This document shows, piece after piece, positions 61,187 to 64,000 of a DNA stretch of 64,000 nucleotides (position 1 is its first letter; every line of letters begins with the position of its first letter). The translations under genes and the position numbers were made by a program. Source of the stretch: Streptomyces inusitatus (lineage in GTDB: Bacteria; Actinomycetota; Actinomycetes; Streptomycetales; Streptomycetaceae); contig NZ_BMWG01000002.1 in the NCBI RefSeq assembly GCF_014651115.1, positions 669,059 through 733,058 of the forward strand, given 5' to 3'. A model generated the notes under the pieces. That model was not told where the DNA came from and ran no database searches. It saw only the letters and a list, made by a program, of their open reading frames with translations.

Positions 61187-62398
61187 GTGACTTCCTTCGA
61201 CTCCTCCCCCACCATCGCCTTCTGGCGAATGCTGCTCGCGCTGGCCGTGGTGTTCCTGATGCTGGCGACCACGGGCTGGACCGCCGTACGTCATCCGAGC
61301 GCCCCGCCCCAGCTGGCCGAGGCCGAACTGAGCGACTGGCGCGAGGTCCGGATCGGCGGTCGGCCCCTCCCCGGGACCACCGAGCCGCCGGGCCGCCTCG
61401 CCGCCTTCTTCGCCTCGCTCGGCAATGTCCAGCGCACCCGGCTCGCCACCCGCTTCCCGCTGATCGTCGGCAATCTCAACGGCGCTCCGACCGCCCTCCG
61501 TTACCGCGCCAACCGGGTGGCGATCGCCCGCTCGCTGAAGCTGGAGCGCGGCCGGGCCCTCACCGCGAGGCTGAGCGCGGACGGCCGGCACCAGGCCGGG
61601 CTGCTGATACACCGCTACGAGACGCTGATGAGGCCCGGGCGCCAGATCCTCGCCTTCGACCCGGCGGGCGGCGGCCGGGTCGCCGAGGTCTTCGGCGACC
61701 TCGAACGCGCCGAGCGCGTCTCGGTGATCGTCCCGGGCGTCGACACCCGTCTGGTCACCTTCGAGCGGACCAGCGGGAAGTACTCGGCCCCCGCCGGCAT
61801 GGCGGAGTCGCTGTACGCCGCCCAGCGGGCCGCCTCCCCCCGTACTCGTACCGCCGTCATCGCCTGGGCCGACTACACCGCGCCCGTCGGAGTGGGGATG
61901 GACTCCGCCACCGGACGGCTCGCCCACAAGGGCGCGGTACGGCTGGCCTCGCTCACCGAAGCACTGCCCGGTAAGTCCGAAGTCGCCCTGTTCTGCCACA
62001 GTTACGGTTCGGTGGTGTGCGGGGTCGCCGCGCGGCGGCTGCCGGACCGGGTCACCGATATCGCGGTCGCGGGCAGCCCCGGGATGCGCGCCGAGAATGT
62101 GGCGGGGCTGCGGGCCCGCGCCCGGGTCTGGGCGATGCGCGACGGGGACGACTGGATCGAGGTCGTACCGCATCTGGAGGTCGGCGGGCTGGGGCACGGC
62201 GAGGACCCGGTGGCCCCCGAGTTCGGGGCCCGGGTGATGTCGGCGGCGGGGGCCGTCGGCCACAGCGGATATTTCGAGCCGGGTACCGAGAGCGTGGTCA
62301 ACTTCGCCGAAATAGGGGTGGGCGCGTACGGCGGTGTGAGCTGTGCGAGCGAGGACGACTCCTGCCACCGTGATATTTACGGAGATGCGGCGGCCTGA
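61187..62398 (+). CDS. DUF1023 alpha/beta hydrolase
   Basis: This 403-residue protein has one N-terminal span (WRMLLALAVVFLMLATTGW, about 13-31) and an extracytoplasmic or membrane-tethered hydrolase domain with nucleophile motif LFCHSYGSVVCG (Ser) near 268, followed by an acidic residue in GDDWIEV and a His in GHSGYFEPGTES. This is the DUF1023 family of actinobacterial alpha/beta hydrolases. Substrate unknown, probably lipid or ester. GTG 61187 gives the anchored N-terminus. Confidence 0.85.
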   Translation: MTSFDSSPTIAFWRMLLALAVVFLMLATTGWTAVRHPSAPPQLAEAELSDWREVRIGGRPLPGTTEPPGRLAAFFASLGNVQRTRLATRFPLIVGNLNGAPTALRYRANRVAIARSLKLERGRALTARLSADGRHQAGLLIHRYETLMRPGRQILAFDPAGGGRVAEVFGDLERAERVSVIVPGVDTRLVTFERTSGKYSAPAGMAESLYAAQRAASPRTRTAVIAWADYTAPVGVGMDSATGRLAHKGAVRLASLTEALPGKSEVALFCHSYGSVVCGVAARRLPDRVTDIAVAGSPGMRAENVAGLRARARVWAMRDGDDWIEVVPHLEVGGLGHGEDPVAPEFGARVMSAAGAVGHSGYFEPGTESVVNFAEIGVGAYGGVSCASEDDSCHRDIYGDAAA

Positions 62399-62473
62399 CG
62401 CGCGTAGAACCTCATGAACAACAGTTGAAACTGAGGGGCGACGCGCGGGCGCGTGACGCCTACGATGATGCGT

Positions 62474-63343
62474 ATGGGTGATGTACTGGCGGGAATTCAA
62501 GCCACGTGGGAGTTCGAGTCAGACTCCGTGCTCATCCGCTTTGAACGGGGACACCGCACGCCGAAGCTGTTTCAGGCGCTCCGCGAACGCCGCATCCCCC
62601 ACGAGGCGTTGGCATCGGTGACACTCTCCCCGGGCAAGCGGGGAACGACGGTGCTGCGCGCGGCACCCCGAGCCGGGGCGGATCCGCTGATGGAGGCGGC
62701 CGCCGGACAGCTGAGAGAAGAGTCCGATCCGTACCGGTTGGTGATCCCCGCCGACCGGGCGGCGCTCGCGCTGCGCTGGGCCGACGAGCTGCGCGCGGTG
62801 CTCCCGCGCGACGCGGACCAGCCCGCCGACCGCTACGCGGTGGCCGCGCCGTACGCCGTGCCCGACGCGCCGCTTCAGTTCAAGGCGTACGACGGCCGGG
62901 CGTCCTTCGACGGCCGGCACGTCGGCTTCCGCTGGTCGCGCACGGGCGCTTCGTCGGCGAAGTGGAAGGTGGGTGACCAGAACTTCCCGGTCCAGGAGCT
63001 GACCGGGGTCGAGTGGCGCACCCCGGAGGCCGCCGACGGCCATCTGCGGCTGCTGCTGCGCTCCGAGCCCAGCCGGCCCGCGCAGCCGGAGAAGGACCCG
63101 GCGGCGGTGGTGTTCGGGCCGCGCGGCGGGCCGCTGCACGAGTCGCTGCCGTTCGCCGCCGCCGTGCTGGAGTCCGTCCAGAAATCGGCCAGGACCCCGG
63201 CGATGGCCCTGCGCGGGGGCGGGCGGCGGGATCCGGCGGACATCGCGGAGCGGATACGCCACCTCGGGGAGCTGCATCAGGCCGGGCTGGTCACGGACGA
63301 CGAGTTCAGCTCGAAGAAGGCGGAGCTGCTCGCGGAGCTGTGA
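62474..63343 (+). CDS. DUF4429-SHOCT domain protein
   Basis: This 289-residue protein begins MGDVLAGIQATWEFESDSVL and has two DUF4429-type beta units (the second near FKAYDGRASFDGRHVGFRWS). A C-terminal SHOCT motif follows (DIAERIRHLGELHQAGLVTD, then DEFSSKKAELL). Such proteins bind short oligomeric partners; no catalysis is known. ATG 62474 has no Shine-Dalgarno site but sits seven bases after TACGAT, so it may be read from a leaderless mRNA; ATG 62465 is an alternative. Confidence 0.82.
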   Translation: MGDVLAGIQATWEFESDSVLIRFERGHRTPKLFQALRERRIPHEALASVTLSPGKRGTTVLRAAPRAGADPLMEAAAGQLREESDPYRLVIPADRAALALRWADELRAVLPRDADQPADRYAVAAPYAVPDAPLQFKAYDGRASFDGRHVGFRWSRTGASSAKWKVGDQNFPVQELTGVEWRTPEAADGHLRLLLRSEPSRPAQPEKDPAAVVFGPRGGPLHESLPFAAAVLESVQKSARTPAMALRGGGRRDPADIAERIRHLGELHQAGLVTDDEFSSKKAELLAEL

Positions 63344-63367
63344 GCCGCCGCCCGGCAGGGTGCGCGT

Positions 63368-63409
63368 GTCATACCCGGGTACGACAGCGGGGCGGCTCCG
63401 GGGTATGAC
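63368..63409. promoter_or_regulatory. Repeated GTCATACCC-type operator
   Basis: GTCATACCC-GGGTACGAC (63368-63385) is an 18-bp palindrome with one mismatch, and GGGTATGAC (63401-63409) is a third half-site. They lie 40-80 bp upstream of the membrane protein at 63447. Symmetric GTCnTACCC sites are typical of response-regulator binding, so autoregulation is plausible. Confidence 0.55.
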
Positions 63410-63446
63410 GCCCGGAGACGGTCCCGCTGCCTACCCTGATCGGGCC

Positions 63447-64000
63447 ATGACCAAGACATCACCTCCCTCACCCCCCTCACCTCCGCGAACGCCGCAGGTC
63501 CCCCTGTCACGCGCCGCCCGGCGGAATCTGCTGCTCCTCGCGGACGGTCTCCGCACTCCCGCCGAGTACACCGGACCGCTCCTCGGCTCGTCCGCGAGGC
63601 CCTGGCTGCGGCGGGTCCCCTACGTCCTGGCCTTCGCGGCGGTCGCCGCCCTGCTGCCGGTCACCATCCAGGTGCTCAACGATGTCTACGGAATGACCAA
63701 CGGGGTCGCCGCGCTGCTGGCCACCGCGCAGACCGCGCCGCTGCTGCTCGCGGTGACCCGGCCGCTGGAAGCCTGGTGGATCGTTTTCGCCGCCGCCTTG
63801 ATCGGCGCCGTCGCCCTGATGCGCGCCCCCGGGACACCGGAAGAAAGCTGGCCGTGGACCCCACCGCTGATCGTCGGATATCTGCTGCTGATGGTCGCCC
63901 TGGGCGTACGTGAGCGGCACCGCACCCTGGTGGCCGTCTGGCTGATGACGGGCCTGGCCGGGCTTGTCTTCGAGCTGATCTCGTCGGAGCGCACCGACGG
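63447..64000 (+). CDS. Multi-span membrane protein, probable sensor kinase N-terminus
   Basis: The frame from ATG 63447 runs to the window end without a stop (184 codons), so it is cut off. It begins with a Pro/Ser-rich tail, then four or more hydrophobic segments (PYVLAFAAVAALLPVTIQVL; NGVAALLATAQTAPLLLAVT; WWIVFAAALIGAVALM; LIVGYLLLMVALGV). This layout matches the membrane sensor part of LuxR-type two-component histidine kinases of actinomycetes. The catalytic domains would lie beyond the window, so the assignment is inferred. Confidence 0.55.
   Translation, partial: MTKTSPPSPPSPPRTPQVPLSRAARRNLLLLADGLRTPAEYTGPLLGSSARPWLRRVPYVLAFAAVAALLPVTIQVLNDVYGMTNGVAALLATAQTAPLLLAVTRPLEAWWIVFAAALIGAVALMRAPGTPEESWPWTPPLIVGYLLLMVALGVRERHRTLVAVWLMTGLAGLVFELISSERTD

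Overview
The window is high-GC actinobacterial DNA, almost certainly from a Streptomyces chromosome. Pointers are GTG/ATG starts with strong third-position GC, many 4-nt overlapping gene pairs, F420-type luciferase-like oxidoreductases, a tellurium-resistance (Ter) stress locus, a DUF3052-aceE pair, and lineage-typical families such as DUF4097, DUF4429-SHOCT, SCO2322-type and I36 inhibitors. All identifications are by reading the sequence and recalling families; nothing was searched.

Layout. 0-8.3 kb: end of a membrane-anchored G/Q/Y-rich protein, an NTF2-like protein divergent from a luciferase-like oxidoreductase, a three-gene set (glycosyltransferase, methyltransferase, alpha-toroid protein), a KstR-type TetR regulator, and a translationally coupled aldehyde dehydrogenase-ferredoxin pair. 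8.4-14.2 kb: a cobalamin riboswitch followed by five genes joined by 4-nt overlaps, forming an ECF transporter with two surface proteins. 14.2-17.7 kb: a lytic transglycosylase with a structured leader, then divergent fadA5-like thiolase and CYP125-like P450 around a KstR-type operator. 17.7-25 kb: a GT87/PAP2 fusion, O-methyltransferase, MhuD-like heme monooxygenase, GNAT, an MFS pump fused to a winged helix, and a HAD phosphatase. 25-30 kb: an AT-richer superinfection-immunity gene, a Mn2+-riboswitch-controlled GDT1 transporter, a FetB-like permease, a secreted HNH nuclease, DoxX and DedA proteins. 30-38.6 kb: a variable region with NERD and OGG-fold-like proteins, small zinc ribbons, a phage tail-spike-like beta-helix protein, tRNA-Val(TAC), a decayed IS5-family element and an HTH protein. 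38.8-43.2 kb: a coiled-coil membrane protein, an FmdB zinc ribbon, a two-component system and a DedA protein. 43.2-52.5 kb: the Ter locus (HAD, four-domain phosphoribosyltransferase fusion, HpcH-type lyase, TerA-like, three TerD proteins, TerC/DUF475). 52.6-57.9 kb: AhpE-type peroxiredoxin, DUF3052, aceE, imine-reductase-like enzyme. 58-64 kb: I36 inhibitor, a DHA2 pump with divergent TetR regulator, DUF1023 hydrolase, DUF4429-SHOCT protein and the start of a membrane protein that is probably a sensor kinase.

How genes work together. KstR-type sites near kstR and between fadA5 and cyp125 indicate a sterol side-chain catabolic regulon. A second shared operator (TCTGAC-N5-RTCAGA) links the luciferase-like gene and the ALDH-ferredoxin pair. 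The riboswitch, surface alpha-toroid protein and ECF genes look like a vitamin B12 uptake system. The Ter locus carries most of the proposed nucleoside-like-metabolite module next to the TerD/TerC membrane stress complex.
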